Shown: positions 42,828-53,235 of the stretch, piece after piece
Position numbering within the stretch: the first letter of the stretch is position 1
How the letters are laid out: the number at the start of each line of letters is the position of its first letter
Assembly (NCBI RefSeq): GCF_937863595.1
Contig: NZ_CALMGQ010000057.1
Coordinates: 62,001-126,000 of the forward strand
Source of the DNA: an uncultured Cytophaga sp.
Lineage (GTDB): Bacteria; Bacteroidota; Bacteroidia; Cytophagales; Cytophagaceae
DNA length: 64,000 nt
Direction: 5' to 3'
Position numbers and translations under genes: made by a program
Notes under the pieces: generated by a model
What the model saw: only the letters and a program-made list of their open reading frames with translations
Told to the model about the DNA's origin: nothing
The model's database searches: none

Positions 42828-42997
42828 TTTGACAATTTAGCCTTTGCTTGTTCTTTGGTGTTTAACTTTCCTGCTTCTGAATCAGCCAAACCTTTTTGCA
42901 TTTTCCCTACAAAAATAATGTGTTCAATTACTTCTTCAACTGTTAGGTTTTCTGGTAACTGATCTAGGGTACTAATGAGTTGCGTTTTTGTTATCAT
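42815..42997 (-). CDS. Antitoxin of the RelE/ParE module, copy 2
   Basis: From the ATG at 42997 the product has 60 residues (MITKTQLISTLDQLPENLTVEEVIEHIIFVGKMQKGLADSEAGKL), matching copy 1 in length and start. Nine extra in-frame codons upstream are not shared by copy 1, so this start is preferred. It overlaps the toxin gene. Confidence 0.8.
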   Translation of the reverse strand: MITKTQLISTLDQLPENLTVEEVIEHIIFVGKMQKGLADSEAGKLNTKEQAKAKLSKWLK

Positions 42998-43210
42998 AGT
43001 GCTGATATTTAGTACAATATACAACTATCTATTTATATATTCAATACGCTACTTCTCTGAGTATACGCAATTTTATTGATTGTAGTTTAATCTCAAAATG
43101 ATATCGTTTCTTTTGCATTAAAAATAGCGATTATATTCTTCCTTTTAATTTCTAAAGATTCATATTAATCAAACCTAATGTCAATCGATAATCTAACACC
43201 CCAAACAAAA

Positions 43211-43238
43211 AAACGTCACGCAAAATTGCGTGACGTTT
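43211..43238. terminator. Hairpin terminator after gltD
   Basis: A perfect 13-bp inverted repeat (43211-43223 and 43226-43238, AAACGTCACGCAA) with a 2-base spacer and flanking A tracts lies 23 bp downstream of the gltD stop. Confidence 0.85.
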
Positions 43239-43260
43239 CCTATTTAAAATTATATTAAGC

Positions 43261-44766
43261 TTATTTAATATAAACCGTATCCAATGTGCCGTGGTCTTTT
43301 GCTTCTAAACTAGTTGTGCCCATTAAGAACAAATCAACACTACGAGCAGCCTCACGACCTTCAGAGATCGCCCAAACAACCAAAGATTGGCCTCTGCGCA
43401 TATCACCTGCAACAAATACTTTATCTACACTTGTTTGATACGTTGCGCTTGCTTTAACATTACCGCGCTCATCGTATTCAACTCCTAATTCGTTCAACAT
43501 GCCGCCATGTTGCGGATGCAAGAAGCCCATTGCAAATAAAGTCAATTCACACGGAAGAATTCTTTCAGTACCAGGCATTTCTTGGTACTTTGGAAGTTTG
43601 CTGTCTGCTGGTGTAACCCAACCCATTTCAGCAATTTTCAATCCTGTTAAATTCCCGTCTGCATCTCCAATAAATTCTTTGGTTACAATAGACCATTGAC
43701 GATCGCATCCTTCTTCATGCGAAGTAGAAGTACGTAAAATCATAGGCCAGTTTGGCCAAGGTGTTTGTGGGTTATTGTCCACTGGCGGTTGTGGCATTAA
43801 TTCAAACTGCAAAATACTTTTCGCCCCTTGACGGTTTGATGTACCTACGCAATCCGAACCTGTATCTCCACCACCAATAACAATTACATTTTTACCAGTA
43901 GCTAATAAGTCGCCGTTCTTATACGGTTCACCTGTATGGTCAATCTCTACGTTGATGTTTGCATTACGCTTATTTTGCTGACTCAAAAATTCCATCGCAA
44001 AATGCACGCCCTTAAATTGTCTTCCTGGGATTGGCAAGTCGCGACCAACAGTTGAACCACCTGTCAATACAACAGCATCAAATTGTTTTACAATTTCTTT
44101 CGCTTTGATGGTAACGCCAACGTTTACATTTGTTTTAAATATAACGCCTTCTTCTTCCATCACCTTTGTACGACGGTCAATTACCCACTTCTCTAATTTG
44201 AAATCTGGAATACCGTAACGCACTAAGCCGCCAATTTGATCTGCACGTTCAAACACCGTTACTAGGTGACCAGCGCTGTTCAATTGCGCTGCAGCAGCCA
44301 ATCCAGCAGGACCAGATCCAACAACAGCTACAGTCTTACCCGTACGTTTCTTTGGAATCTTTGCCTTTACATAGCCTTTTTCAAATGCTGTTTCAGCAAT
44401 GGTTTTTTCGATATTTTCGATTGTTACAGGTGGCTTGTTGATACCAAGCACGCAAGATGCTTCACATGGCGCCGGACAAATTCTTCCTGTAAACTCTGGG
44501 AAGTTATTTGTAGAGAATAAAATCTCTGCAGCTTCTTCCCAATCGTTTCTATACACCGCATCATTAAATTCAGGTATGATGTTACCCAGCGGACAACCGC
44601 TATGGCAAAAGGGCACACCGCAGTTCATACAACGAGCTGCTTGATTTTTAATTTGCGTTGCAGAGAAATCTAAATAGAGTTCTCTATAATCTTTAATCCG
44701 AGTTTTCGGATCTCTTTTTCCTGGCAGTTCTCTGCCGAATTCCATGAATCCAGTTGGTTTACCCAT
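43261..44766 (-). CDS. gltD: Glutamate synthase small subunit GltD
   Basis: A 501-residue NADPH-glutamate synthase beta chain. The N-terminal Cys clusters for 4Fe-4S centres are [19 protein letters not shown] and [12 protein letters not shown]. The FAD site is [17 protein letters not shown] and the NADPH site is [15 protein letters not shown]. It feeds electrons to GltB for making glutamate from glutamine and 2-oxoglutarate. Its ATG overlaps the gltB stop by 8 bp, so translation is coupled. A terminator follows. Confidence 0.96.
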   Translation of the reverse strand: MGKPTGFMEFGRELPGKRDPKTRIKDYRELYLDFSATQIKNQAARCMNCGVPFCHSGCPLGNIIPEFNDAVYRNDWEEAAEILFSTNNFPEFTGRICPAPCEASCVLGINKPPVTIENIEKTIAETAFEKGYVKAKIPKKRTGKTVAVVGSGPAGLAAAAQLNSAGHLVTVFERADQIGGLVRYGIPDFKLEKWVIDRRTKVMEEEGVIFKTNVNVGVTIKAKEIVKQFDAVVLTGGSTVGRDLPIPGRQFKGVHFAMEFLSQQNKRNANINVEIDHTGEPYKNGDLLATGKNVIVIGGGDTGSDCVGTSNRQGAKSILQFELMPQPPVDNNPQTPWPNWPMILRTSTSHEEGCDRQWSIVTKEFIGDADGNLTGLKIAEMGWVTPADSKLPKYQEMPGTERILPCELTLFAMGFLHPQHGGMLNELGVEYDERGNVKASATYQTSVDKVFVAGDMRRGQSLVVWAISEGREAARSVDLFLMGTTSLEAKDHGTLDTVYIK

Positions 44767-47700
44767 TGATTACGGCCTCCTTATTTCCTTGATTTTTTCT
44801 TTTTAACAATACAGCTTTATAATCTGAAGGCATTACTTTTACGAAATCCTTCACGGCAGCATCCCAATTGCTTAGGATAGCTTTTGCAACATCACTATCT
44901 GTATACTTTAAATGATTTTCAATCATTGTTTTCAATTCCTTGTTGTCGTCTGCATCGAGTACATCAAACTCAATCATTTCCATGTTGCAACGTGCAGGGA
45001 AATTCTTTGCTTTGTCATACACATACGCGACACCACCACTCATACCTGCAGCAAAGTTACGTCCTGTTTCTCCTAAGATTACAGCCAAACCACCTGTCAT
45101 GTATTCGCACCCGTGATCGCCTACACCTTCAACAACTGCTCTTGCGCCTGAGTTCCGTACGCAGAAACGTTCACCTGCTTGTCCACGGATATACGATTCA
45201 CCGCTTGTTGCTCCGTAGAATGCTACGTTCCCAACAATGATATTTTCGCTTGGTACAAACTTCGCTCTTTTTGAAGGGTACAAAATGATGCGACCGCCGG
45301 ATAAACCTTTGCCCCAATAATCATTTGCTTCGCCTTCTAATTCAAACTGAATGCCTGGCGCTAAGAAACCACCAAAACTTTGTCCTGCAGAACCGTTGAA
45401 CTTATAGTTGATTGTTCCTTCTGGCAAACCTTGTCCTTTATGTCTAGTAGACACTTCATACGACAATAACACGCCAGTTGAACGATCTGTATTTTGTATG
45501 TTGAATTCGCCTGTAACTGGAGTTTTATTTTCCAATGCTTCTTTAGCAGCTTTCACCAATTTCAAATCAAGGATGTCGTCCATACCATGATCCTGTTCTT
45601 CTGTTTTATACAAACCTACTTCCGGACCAGCTTCTTCTTTGTATAAGATTTTGCTTAAGTCTAGCGCTTTGTATTTCCAATGTTTTAAGTCAGGACGTTT
45701 TTCCAAATGTTGAACTTGACCTACCATTTCGTTTACTGTTCTATATCCAAGCTCAGCCATGATTTCTCTCATTTCTTCTGCTAGGAATTTAAACATGTTC
45801 ACTACGTGTTCTGGCTCACCTGTGAATAGCGCACGCAATTCTTTATTTTGTGTTGCAACACCTACTGGGCACGTATTTAAATGACACTTACGCATCATAA
45901 TACAACCTACAGAAACCAATGCTGCTGTTGCAACACCAAATTCTTCCGCACCTAATAAGGCAGCAACAACTAAATCTTTACCTGTACGAATTTGTCCATC
46001 GGACTGTACCGTAATACGACTTCTTAATTTATTTTTTACTAATGTCTGATGCGCTTCAGCCAAACCAAGTTCCCAAGGCAAACCTGCATGACGAATAGAA
46101 CTGATTGGAGAAGCTCCTGTTCCACCATCGTAACCAGCAATCAATACTAAGTCTGCGTGTGCTTTACTTACACCTGCTGCAATCGTACCAACACCTGCTT
46201 CAGAAACCAACTTAACACTTACACGTGCTTTAGGATTTGAGTTTTTCAAATCGAAAATTAATTGTGCTAAATCTTCAATCGAATAAATATCGTGATGTGG
46301 TGGTGGCGATATTAAGCCTACACCTGGCGTAGAGTGACGTACACGTCCAATCCATTCATCTACTTTATAACCCGGCAATTGTCCACCTTCGCCTGGCTTA
46401 GCGCCTTGTGCCATTTTAATTTGCAGCTCTTCTGCATTGGCCAAGTAATAACTTGTAACACCAAAACGACCCGAAGCTACTTGCTTAATAGCAGAACGCT
46501 CCCAATCGCCATTTGCCTTACGATCAAACCGAATTTCATCTTCACCCCCTTCACCTGAATTTGATTTTCCGCCAATACGGTTCATCGCAATTGCAAGCGT
46601 CGAGTGTGCTTCGTGAGAAATAGAACCAAACGACATCGCACCTGTAGCAAAACGCTTGAAGATGTTTTCTGCAGGTTCAACTTCGTCTATAGAAATCGAA
46701 TTTTGTGTTTGTTTGAATTGTAACAAGCCTCGAAGCGTAACCGCTTTCTCGATTTGATTGTCAATTAAATTAGAGTATTTTTTGAATACTTGATAATCTC
46801 CTTTACGACACGCTTGTTGTAACAAGTGTATCGTTTGTGGATTGAACAAGTGAAATTCACCACGACGTTTCCATTGGTAAAATCCACCCACTTCCAATTT
46901 GGAGCGAGGTACAGGTACTTTAGGATATGCTTGCTGATGCTTAATTAAAGCCTCTGTTGCAATGCCATCTAAGGTTAGACCACCAATTCTTGAAACAGTG
47001 TTTGTAAAATATTGATCAACTACTTCAGGACTAATACCCAATGCTTCAAAAATTTGAGCACCTTGATAGGACTGAAGTGTAGAGATACCCATTTTAGAGA
47101 ATACTTTCAACAACCCATTATCAATTGCTTTGATGTAGTTGTATGTTAATTTCTCTTCTGGTAATTCTGTTTGCAATTCACCGCTGCGCTTCATACCAAT
47201 GATGGTTTCGAACGCCAAGTACGGGTTAATAGCTGAAGCACCATAACCAATTAAAGTTGCGAAATGATGTACTTCCCATGCATCACCACATTCTACAACT
47301 ATACCAACTTTACCACGTTGGCCTTCACGTATTAAGTGATGGTGAACTGCAGCTGTTGCTAATAAGGAAGGAATAGGTGTGTGGCCGCTATCAACTTTAC
47401 GGTCTGATAATAATATAATAGAGTAGCCATCATTAACTGCATCTGAAGCATATTTACAGATACGGTTCAATGCTTTTTCTAAACTACCCGGTTGCCCGTC
47501 TGCTTTGAAAGTTGTTTCCAACGCTTTTGTTTGGAAATGCTTATCATCTATCTGACGTAATTTTTCTAAATCGTGATTTGTTAATACCGGTTGGTGTAAC
47601 TCAACCATACGACAATGGTAAGGAGACTCATCCAACAAGTTTAACGAACCACCTACATACGACACCAACGACATAACCATACGTTCCCGTATTGGATCGA

Positions 47701-49297
47701 TAGGTGGATTGGTTACCTGTGCAAATAATTGTTTGAAATAACCAGATAAGTGCATTGCCTGATCCGACAAAATTGCCAATGGAGTATCAATACCCATAGA
47801 GCCTAATGGCTCATAACCCGACACAGCAATTTCACCTATAATTACACGTAGATCTTCCGATGAATATCCAAACACTTGCTGCTTTTTCAACAAAGTAGTT
47901 ACATCGGGTTGGTTGTATATAATAGAAGGTTCAGGTTGTTCGCTTAATTTGATTTTGTTTTTCAACCAATCGCCGTAGGGCTGGCTTGTACAAATATCAT
48001 TTTTAAGCTCTTCATCACTGATGATGCGACCTTGCTCTAAATCGGCAACAAACATCTTACCCGGTTGCAAACGACCTTTGGTAATAACACGGGCTGGATC
48101 TACATCTATAACCCCAACTTCAGATGCCATGATAACAGTATCGTCATCTAATAAACACCAACGAGAAGGTCTAAGTCCATTACGATCTAAGGTAGCACCA
48201 ACAATTTTACCATTTGTGAAAGAGATAGAAGCTGGACCATCCCAAGGCTCCATCATTGCAGCATGGTATTCGTAGAATGCGTGTTTTACCTCAGACATAG
48301 AATCGTTGCCGTCCCAAGCTTCGGGAACAAGCATCATCATCACATGTGGTAAAGAACGGCCACTTAATACTAATAATTCAATTACGTTATCTAAGTGTGC
48401 AGAATCTGAGTTGCCTGGATCACAAATAGGCAATAACATTTCTATTTCTTCTTTGGTAAATACCGTAGAAGTTAATAATGCTTCTTGTGCGCGAATCCAG
48501 TTTACGTTTCCTTTTACCGTATTAATCTCGCCATTGTGCGCGATGTAACGGAACGGCTGCGCCAACTTAAAGGAAGGAAATGTATTTGTTGAGAAACGAG
48601 AGTGGACAACTGCTAATGCAGATACCATTTCTGTTCTTTGTAAATCAAGATAGAATTGTGGAACCTGCGCAGTCATTAACTGCCCTTTGTATATAATCGT
48701 TCTAGATGAAAATGAAGCGAAGTAAAAACGTTCATTTACAATTTGATTGTTTAATGTTTCCTTAATAATACGGACAGAATAGTTTCTAAGTACGTATAAC
48801 TTTCTTTCAAAAGTTTCAACATCTTTCACACTATCCGGACGCTTTACAAAGAATTGTTCAACCGTAGGCTCTACTGCTTTTGCGCTATCACCAATCATTG
48901 AATTGTCTGTAGGAACAACACGGTAACCCAATACGGCTAGGCCCAACTTTTCAGCTTGACGGCTCAATATCTTCCTACATTCTTCCTTCAACTTTTCATC
49001 TTTCGGGAAGAATACCATACCAACACCATACTCACCAAAAGCAGGTAACTTTATGCCACTCTTGACACATTCATCCACGAAAAATTCATGGGGAAGCTGA
49101 AGTAGGATACCTGCACCATCGCCGGTATTCGTCTCGCAGCCGCATGCACCACGGTGTTCCATACGCTCAAGCATATGAAGGGCATTAGCGACTGTTTCGT
49201 GAGATTTTCTACCTTTCAGGTTGGCTACAAAACCAATTCCGCATGAATCATGCTCGAAACTAGAATCATACAGACCGGGTTGATTGTTCTCTCTCAT
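44759..49297 (-). CDS. gltB: Glutamate synthase large subunit GltB
   Basis: A 1512-residue protein. A short propeptide precedes the glutaminase nucleophile in DSCGIGFVAN (about Cys19). The class II amidotransferase domain contains HSRFSTNTFPSF and LDRNGLRPSRW. The FMN barrel contains SGEGGEDEIRF and AGYDGGTGASP, with the 3Fe-4S cluster motif CIMMRKCHLNTCPVG. The C-terminal beta-helix domain begins near GQSFGGFLAPG. It is the first gene of the gltBD operon. The length is standard for bacterial GltB, so it appears intact. Confidence 0.97.
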   Translation of the reverse strand: MRENNQPGLYDSSFEHDSCGIGFVANLKGRKSHETVANALHMLERMEHRGACGCETNTGDGAGILLQLPHEFFVDECVKSGIKLPAFGEYGVGMVFFPKDEKLKEECRKILSRQAEKLGLAVLGYRVVPTDNSMIGDSAKAVEPTVEQFFVKRPDSVKDVETFERKLYVLRNYSVRIIKETLNNQIVNERFYFASFSSRTIIYKGQLMTAQVPQFYLDLQRTEMVSALAVVHSRFSTNTFPSFKLAQPFRYIAHNGEINTVKGNVNWIRAQEALLTSTVFTKEEIEMLLPICDPGNSDSAHLDNVIELLVLSGRSLPHVMMMLVPEAWDGNDSMSEVKHAFYEYHAAMMEPWDGPASISFTNGKIVGATLDRNGLRPSRWCLLDDDTVIMASEVGVIDVDPARVITKGRLQPGKMFVADLEQGRIISDEELKNDICTSQPYGDWLKNKIKLSEQPEPSIIYNQPDVTTLLKKQQVFGYSSEDLRVIIGEIAVSGYEPLGSMGIDTPLAILSDQAMHLSGYFKQLFAQVTNPPIDPIRERMVMSLVSYVGGSLNLLDESPYHCRMVELHQPVLTNHDLEKLRQIDDKHFQTKALETTFKADGQPGSLEKALNRICKYASDAVNDGYSIILLSDRKVDSGHTPIPSLLATAAVHHHLIREGQRGKVGIVVECGDAWEVHHFATLIGYGASAINPYLAFETIIGMKRSGELQTELPEEKLTYNYIKAIDNGLLKVFSKMGISTLQSYQGAQIFEALGISPEVVDQYFTNTVSRIGGLTLDGIATEALIKHQQAYPKVPVPRSKLEVGGFYQWKRRGEFHLFNPQTIHLLQQACRKGDYQVFKKYSNLIDNQIEKAVTLRGLLQFKQTQNSISIDEVEPAENIFKRFATGAMSFGSISHEAHSTLAIAMNRIGGKSNSGEGGEDEIRFDRKANGDWERSAIKQVASGRFGVTSYYLANAEELQIKMAQGAKPGEGGQLPGYKVDEWIGRVRHSTPGVGLISPPPHHDIYSIEDLAQLIFDLKNSNPKARVSVKLVSEAGVGTIAAGVSKAHADLVLIAGYDGGTGASPISSIRHAGLPWELGLAEAHQTLVKNKLRSRITVQSDGQIRTGKDLVVAALLGAEEFGVATAALVSVGCIMMRKCHLNTCPVGVATQNKELRALFTGEPEHVVNMFKFLAEEMREIMAELGYRTVNEMVGQVQHLEKRPDLKHWKYKALDLSKILYKEEAGPEVGLYKTEEQDHGMDDILDLKLVKAAKEALENKTPVTGEFNIQNTDRSTGVLLSYEVSTRHKGQGLPEGTINYKFNGSAGQSFGGFLAPGIQFELEGEANDYWGKGLSGGRIILYPSKRAKFVPSENIIVGNVAFYGATSGESYIRGQAGERFCVRNSGARAVVEGVGDHGCEYMTGGLAVILGETGRNFAAGMSGGVAYVYDKAKNFPARCNMEMIEFDVLDADDNKELKTMIENHLKYTDSDVAKAILSNWDAAVKDFVKVMPSDYKAVLLKRKNQGNKEAVING

Positions 49298-49918
49298 CTA
49301 CAATTATTTTTTTTTATTTCTAAAACGAGTATTGGGGAAATATGCTTTATGTTACGTTAACACATTAATCTTTAAATCTGTTCAGCAAATAGTTGTAATC
49401 CAATTTCGCAGTATTACAAAATATTCGTTTTTGATTCAAAAACCGATTTTTTAATAATATTCAAGAGGATAAATCTTAGAATAGTACCAGAATTAATTGT
49501 TTTAGTAGGTTTAAAGCAGAAATCGACTTTAAATTTACATATTATTTACGAAAAAAATAAACATCTAAAGAGAAAAATGGTTTATAAGCCTGTTCCATGT
49601 AATGTATTGTTAAATTTCATGCATTTTATTACACAAAAATTTTGTTTTATAACTTCTAAGCCTTCCCCCTATCATTTATTTGTGGTGATTCTTTTTTCTT
49701 CAAATTAAATCTCAAATAATGTGCTGCCATTAGATCACGAACTTCTTTATGTTAACATAAGTTAATAACAATTAATCTATTACAATTTATTGATCGAAAT
49801 ACAATATATTGCATATTAGTGCCTTTATATACCAACTTATTTGCAAAATTAATTATTCATTATAATATCAGCCGCTATATGTCAAACCCATACTTTTTAA
49901 TTATACGCCCATACTGAT
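49298..49918. other. 621-bp AT-rich divergent region between gltB and the effector gene
   Basis: Presumably holds promoters of gltB (minus) and of the effector gene (plus). The only notable element is the palindrome TTATGTTAACATAA (49747-49760) and the overlapping 18-bp motif at 49751-49768 that is shared with the effector locus at 40636. No RNA gene or ORF was recognised. Confidence 0.5.
49751..49768 (+). promoter_or_regulatory. Shared 18-bp motif upstream of the DUF4280 effector gene
   Basis: GTTAACATAAGTTAATAA lies 150 bp before the ATG at 49919. It differs by one base from 40636-40653, upstream of the broken effector gene, and has the same orientation relative to its gene. Confidence 0.4.
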
Positions 49919-51553
49919 ATGTCGCATCCAAAAGAATACGTCATAACAGGTGCCTTAATGCAGTGTAGCGAAGGTACAGTACCCATGCTTTTTACAGCAA
50001 GCCCACGTACTACAAAAATTGCAGGTTTACTAGCAGGCAATGAACTAGATACTAAACCTATCACAAATATTCCTTCTTTTGTTATTTGCAGAAAATTGAC
50101 GCAAATGGCTAATGGTGTACCTGCACCATGCGTGCCCAAACCTACTGTTTGGCAAGATACCTACAAAGCAAAAGTTGGTGGCGGAAAAGCCTTGATTAAG
50201 AAATCATGCATACAATGTAGTACAGGCCAAGGCAAGATTGAGTTCTTAACTTCTGGGCAAGGTCCTCTCCCACCCGAAGCTGTAATACAGATGCAGGAAG
50301 GGAAAGCAGCTGGCGATAAAATTTTAGAACAAACAGCTTTAGAAGAAAACTCTGTTAGCGAAGCAGGCTTAGCAGAAGGTTTAATCCCCATTTGGGGAAG
50401 CGGTAGAGATCTCATTCATGCCGCACAAACAGGCGATGGTTGGGGCATCGCATTGAATGTAGTGTTTCTTGCCTTTGATATTTTTAGTGTTGTGGCAGGT
50501 GCGCTAAGTTTTGGAACCGCCACGGTAGCCATGATGGCTGGCAAAGCGGGCATCCGCACGGCATTAAAAGCAGCCGGAAAAGTAACAGCCAATGCAGCAA
50601 AAAAGCAAGGAGCAAAACTGCTTGCCAAAACAGCGGGTATAGGCAAATCGATCTCAAAACTTTGCAGCGAATTTATTACAAAAATTCCGACGGTTTGTTT
50701 TACAACCGCTTGTTTCCCAGCTGGTACACCTATTGCTGTGCAAGGTGGGTTTAAAAATATTGAAGACATACAGGTTGGCGACCAAGTTTGGTCTTGGGAT
50801 GAGCAAACGGATACATTGGGTTTGAAGCCGGTTTTGGCAACGGCAGAAAAAGAATCGGATGCGCTGATTGAGTTGGGCTTTGGCAAAGAACGATTTAAAA
50901 CAACACCCGAGCACCCCTTCTGGATTAACAACAGCTGGAAAGCAGCCGGAGAAATACAACGTGGCGATGAAGCCTATTTGCTGGACAAGCGCAAGGTGCA
51001 ATTGCTTGAACCCGTACATGAGACTCTGGAAGACGTGCCCGTAAAAGTATATAATTTTGAAGTAGCCGATTGGCACACCTATTTTGTAGGCTGGTGGATG
51101 GTACTTGTGCACAACGCATCTGTCTGTTTAAAACTATTGGCAGAAGCAGGTGTTCAATATGCTAAGAATATCTTAAACGGACAGTTGTTTGACAAGGCTA
51201 TGCAAAAAGCCTACGATTATACGCAGATAAAAATGATCAATGAGAAAGTATTGGATGCGATGACTGAATCGGAAATAATTTCTCATAAATTTACCCAACT
51301 AAAAAATATAAAATTTGATACCGCCAAAGGTTATATTGACGAGCTGGTAAAAAAGTATGGCGAAACTACTACTAAAAGTAAAAAATTAAAAATACAGAGA
51401 GATACAAAAGAAATGAAAAAAGTGCTTGAAGTGCCGCCTCAAAAGGGACCTATACCTCAGGAAATATTCGACTATGCACGTAGGAACGGTGTTAAAATCC
51501 GAGAAATTTCTGGTAAAGCATTAGAAGCATTTAACAATACTAAATTTTGGTAA
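49919..51553 (+). CDS. Polymorphic toxin: DUF4280 (PAAR-like) - Hint - C-terminal toxin
   Basis: A 544-residue modular effector. Residues 1-115 are a DUF4280 PAAR-like tip domain (EYVITGALMQCSEGTVPMLF, SFVICRKLTQMANGVPAPC, KKSCIQCSTGQGKIEFLTSGQ). About 140-245 is an Ala/Gly-rich helical, partly hydrophobic region. Residues 265-399 are a pretoxin Hint domain: it opens CFPAGTPIAVQGGFKNIEDI, contains TPEHPFWI, and ends YFVGWWMVLVHN. Self-cleavage after Asn399 would release a 145-residue C-terminal toxin whose fold I do not recognise (Lys/Glu-rich, ending IPQEIFDYARRNGVKIREIS). Such tips load T6SS or related contractile systems, but none of their structural genes are here. Confidence 0.85.
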   Translation: MSHPKEYVITGALMQCSEGTVPMLFTASPRTTKIAGLLAGNELDTKPITNIPSFVICRKLTQMANGVPAPCVPKPTVWQDTYKAKVGGGKALIKKSCIQCSTGQGKIEFLTSGQGPLPPEAVIQMQEGKAAGDKILEQTALEENSVSEAGLAEGLIPIWGSGRDLIHAAQTGDGWGIALNVVFLAFDIFSVVAGALSFGTATVAMMAGKAGIRTALKAAGKVTANAAKKQGAKLLAKTAGIGKSISKLCSEFITKIPTVCFTTACFPAGTPIAVQGGFKNIEDIQVGDQVWSWDEQTDTLGLKPVLATAEKESDALIELGFGKERFKTTPEHPFWINNSWKAAGEIQRGDEAYLLDKRKVQLLEPVHETLEDVPVKVYNFEVADWHTYFVGWWMVLVHNASVCLKLLAEAGVQYAKNILNGQLFDKAMQKAYDYTQIKMINEKVLDAMTESEIISHKFTQLKNIKFDTAKGYIDELVKKYGETTTKSKKLKIQRDTKEMKKVLEVPPQKGPIPQEIFDYARRNGVKIREISGKALEAFNNTKFW

Positions 51554-51558
51554 AAATT

Positions 51559-52197
51559 ATGGAACATCACTACGTATATCAAAACTGGCTAAGAGCATAT
51601 AGAGAAATGCATAACGAAGAAGATACTTTGTGGTATTATAGAAATCTTCCTTATCCGGACTCACTAAAAGAAAAAGGTAAACTAGGCAAAAAGGTTGCAA
51701 AAACCTGTAGCACTTCTGAAGACTGGGCACGTTATGCTTATGAAAACAAATTTCCGTTTAATGTATGCAAAATCATAAATGAAGACGTAGATAGTTACTT
51801 ATCTCATGACTTAATCAACGATATAGTTATTTGTTTTTTAGACGAGCACTTGAGATTGTATATGTATTATGTGTTTGAAGAACAAAAAAATGGCATGTTG
51901 TTTTGTGCTGCAATTAAATTTTTTGAATACATAAAAGGATTAGAAGATGATGAGGATTATAGTAAATCTTGGTTATACACGTTTGATATAGATGGAAATG
52001 TAGAAGTGACTGAGCGAGAAAAAGGTGCGAAAGAGGAATGTATCTGGACCAGCAAACGCCCGCTAAATGTAGCTAGCAACTGGGAGCCAAAACCAGAATT
52101 TGGTAATTGGGACAGTATTTTTAGAATGAAACGTTGGGGCGATGGCGAACTAGACGAAGTCTTTAAAGGCTTGCCCGATAATATGGGGATGAGGTAA
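51559..52197 (+). CDS. Putative immunity protein 1 of the DUF4280-Hint toxin
   Basis: The ATG at 51559 gives 212 residues starting MEHHYVYQNWLRAYREMHNE, the same start as its paralogues. It lies 5 bp after the toxin stop, the expected place for the cognate immunity gene. It is soluble and acidic, without signal peptide: segments TCSTSEDWARYAYENKFPFN, FLDEHLRLYMYYVFEEQ, and a C-terminal third (CIWTSKRPLNVASNWEPKPE...RMKRWGDGELDEVF) shared almost unchanged by all five copies. A cytosolic immunity protein implies a toxin with an intracellular target. The family is not recognised. Confidence 0.75.
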   Translation: MEHHYVYQNWLRAYREMHNEEDTLWYYRNLPYPDSLKEKGKLGKKVAKTCSTSEDWARYAYENKFPFNVCKIINEDVDSYLSHDLINDIVICFLDEHLRLYMYYVFEEQKNGMLFCAAIKFFEYIKGLEDDEDYSKSWLYTFDIDGNVEVTEREKGAKEECIWTSKRPLNVASNWEPKPEFGNWDSIFRMKRWGDGELDEVFKGLPDNMGMR

Positions 52198-52321
52198 GTT
52201 AGAGTTGCTAGGATCTAGTTGCCAGATGCTAGACAACAGAATTATAATTTGATATACTATTTATGCATTACATTTTATTTGGGTTGAATCTGAAAGTTTC
52301 GCAGATGTTTATTAAAACCGC

Positions 52322-52367
52322 AAAGGCTGAAAGCCTTTCATATCAAAGCTAGGGGCAACGCCCCTAG
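52322..52367. repeat. REP-like double hairpin, copy 4
   Basis: AAAGGCTGAAAGCCTTT then CTAGGGG-CAAC-GCCCCTAG, 32 bp upstream of immunity gene 2. Orientation is inverted relative to copies 1-3. Confidence 0.8.
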
Positions 52368-52398
52368 AACAATACAACATTCTGGCAAATCATTAATT

Positions 52399-53037
52399 AT
52401 GGAACATCATTACGTATATCAAAACTGGTTTAGAGGAAAAAGAAAAATACAGACGGAAGAAGATACTTTATGGTATTATAGAAATCTTCCTTATCCCGAC
52501 ACACTAAAAGAAAAAGGTAAACTAGGTAAAAAGTTTGCTAAAACCTGTAGCACTTCTGAAGATTGGGCGCGTTATGCCTATGAAAACAAATTCCCGTTTA
52601 ATGTTTGCAAAATCATCAATGAAGAAGTAGATAGTTATTTATCACAAGACTTAATCAACGATATAGTTATTTGTTTTTTAGACGAACATTTGAGATTGTA
52701 TATGTATTACGTTTTCAGAGAACAAGAAAATGGTATGTTGTTTTGTGTTGGCATGAAATTTTTTGAACACATAAAAGGATTGGAGGGTACGAATGATTAC
52801 ACAAAATCATGGACGTATATTTTTGAAACCAATGGAAATGTAAAAGTAATTGAACGCGAAAAAGATGCGAAAGAAGAATGCATATGGACCAGCAAACGCC
52901 CGCTAAATGTAGCTAGCAACTGGGAGCCAAAACCAGAATTTGGTAATTGGGACAGTATTTTTAGAATGAAACGCTGGGGCGATGGCGAACTAGACGAAGT
53001 GTTTAAAGGCGTACCCGATAATATGGGGATGAGGTAA
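52399..53037 (+). CDS. Putative immunity protein 2
   Basis: A 212-residue paralogue of immunity protein 1 (MEHHYVYQNWFRGKRKIQTE). It differs mainly in the first 30 residues and around 105-165 (FREQENGMLFCVGMKFFEHI). The last 48 residues are nearly identical to copy 1. A 201-bp spacer with a REP-like hairpin separates them, so it may be transcribed from the upstream promoter only weakly. Divergence in the variable regions could give immunity to related toxins. Confidence 0.75.
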   Translation: MEHHYVYQNWFRGKRKIQTEEDTLWYYRNLPYPDTLKEKGKLGKKFAKTCSTSEDWARYAYENKFPFNVCKIINEEVDSYLSQDLINDIVICFLDEHLRLYMYYVFREQENGMLFCVGMKFFEHIKGLEGTNDYTKSWTYIFETNGNVKVIEREKDAKEECIWTSKRPLNVASNWEPKPEFGNWDSIFRMKRWGDGELDEVFKGVPDNMGMR

Positions 53038-53091
53038 GTTAGAGTTGCTACTTTCTAGATGTCAATTTTTGAAAAGTCAATATACAAATAA

Positions 53092-53127
53092 AGTCGTCGG
53101 ACCAACTGAAAAAGTGGCCTGACGACT
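53092..53127. terminator. Imperfect stem-loop in the immunity-gene spacer (first of four)
   Basis: AGTCGTC pairs with GACGACT around an internal CCAACTGAAAAAGTGG hairpin. It lacks a clear U-tract but could slow or end transcription between immunity genes. Identical copies recur every 910 bp (54002, 54912, 55822). Confidence 0.4.
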
Positions 53128-53235
53128 GCATAAATAGATATATTGGTTAACGAAACAACATTGATGTTCTATTGTATTGCTTACATGTTAGCGTGGTTGA
53201 AACATAACGTTTCGTAACTGTTCATTAAAACCGCA

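Noticed and set aside
49346-49365. TTATGTTACGTTAACACATT near gltB considered as a third copy of the shared 18-bp effector motif
   Set aside because: It matches only the GTTAAC core; the rest differs.
50416-51119. Long minus-strand open frames opposite the toxin gene
   Set aside because: They are mirror images of a GC-richer coding region; their products show no family features, while the plus-strand frame has clear domains.
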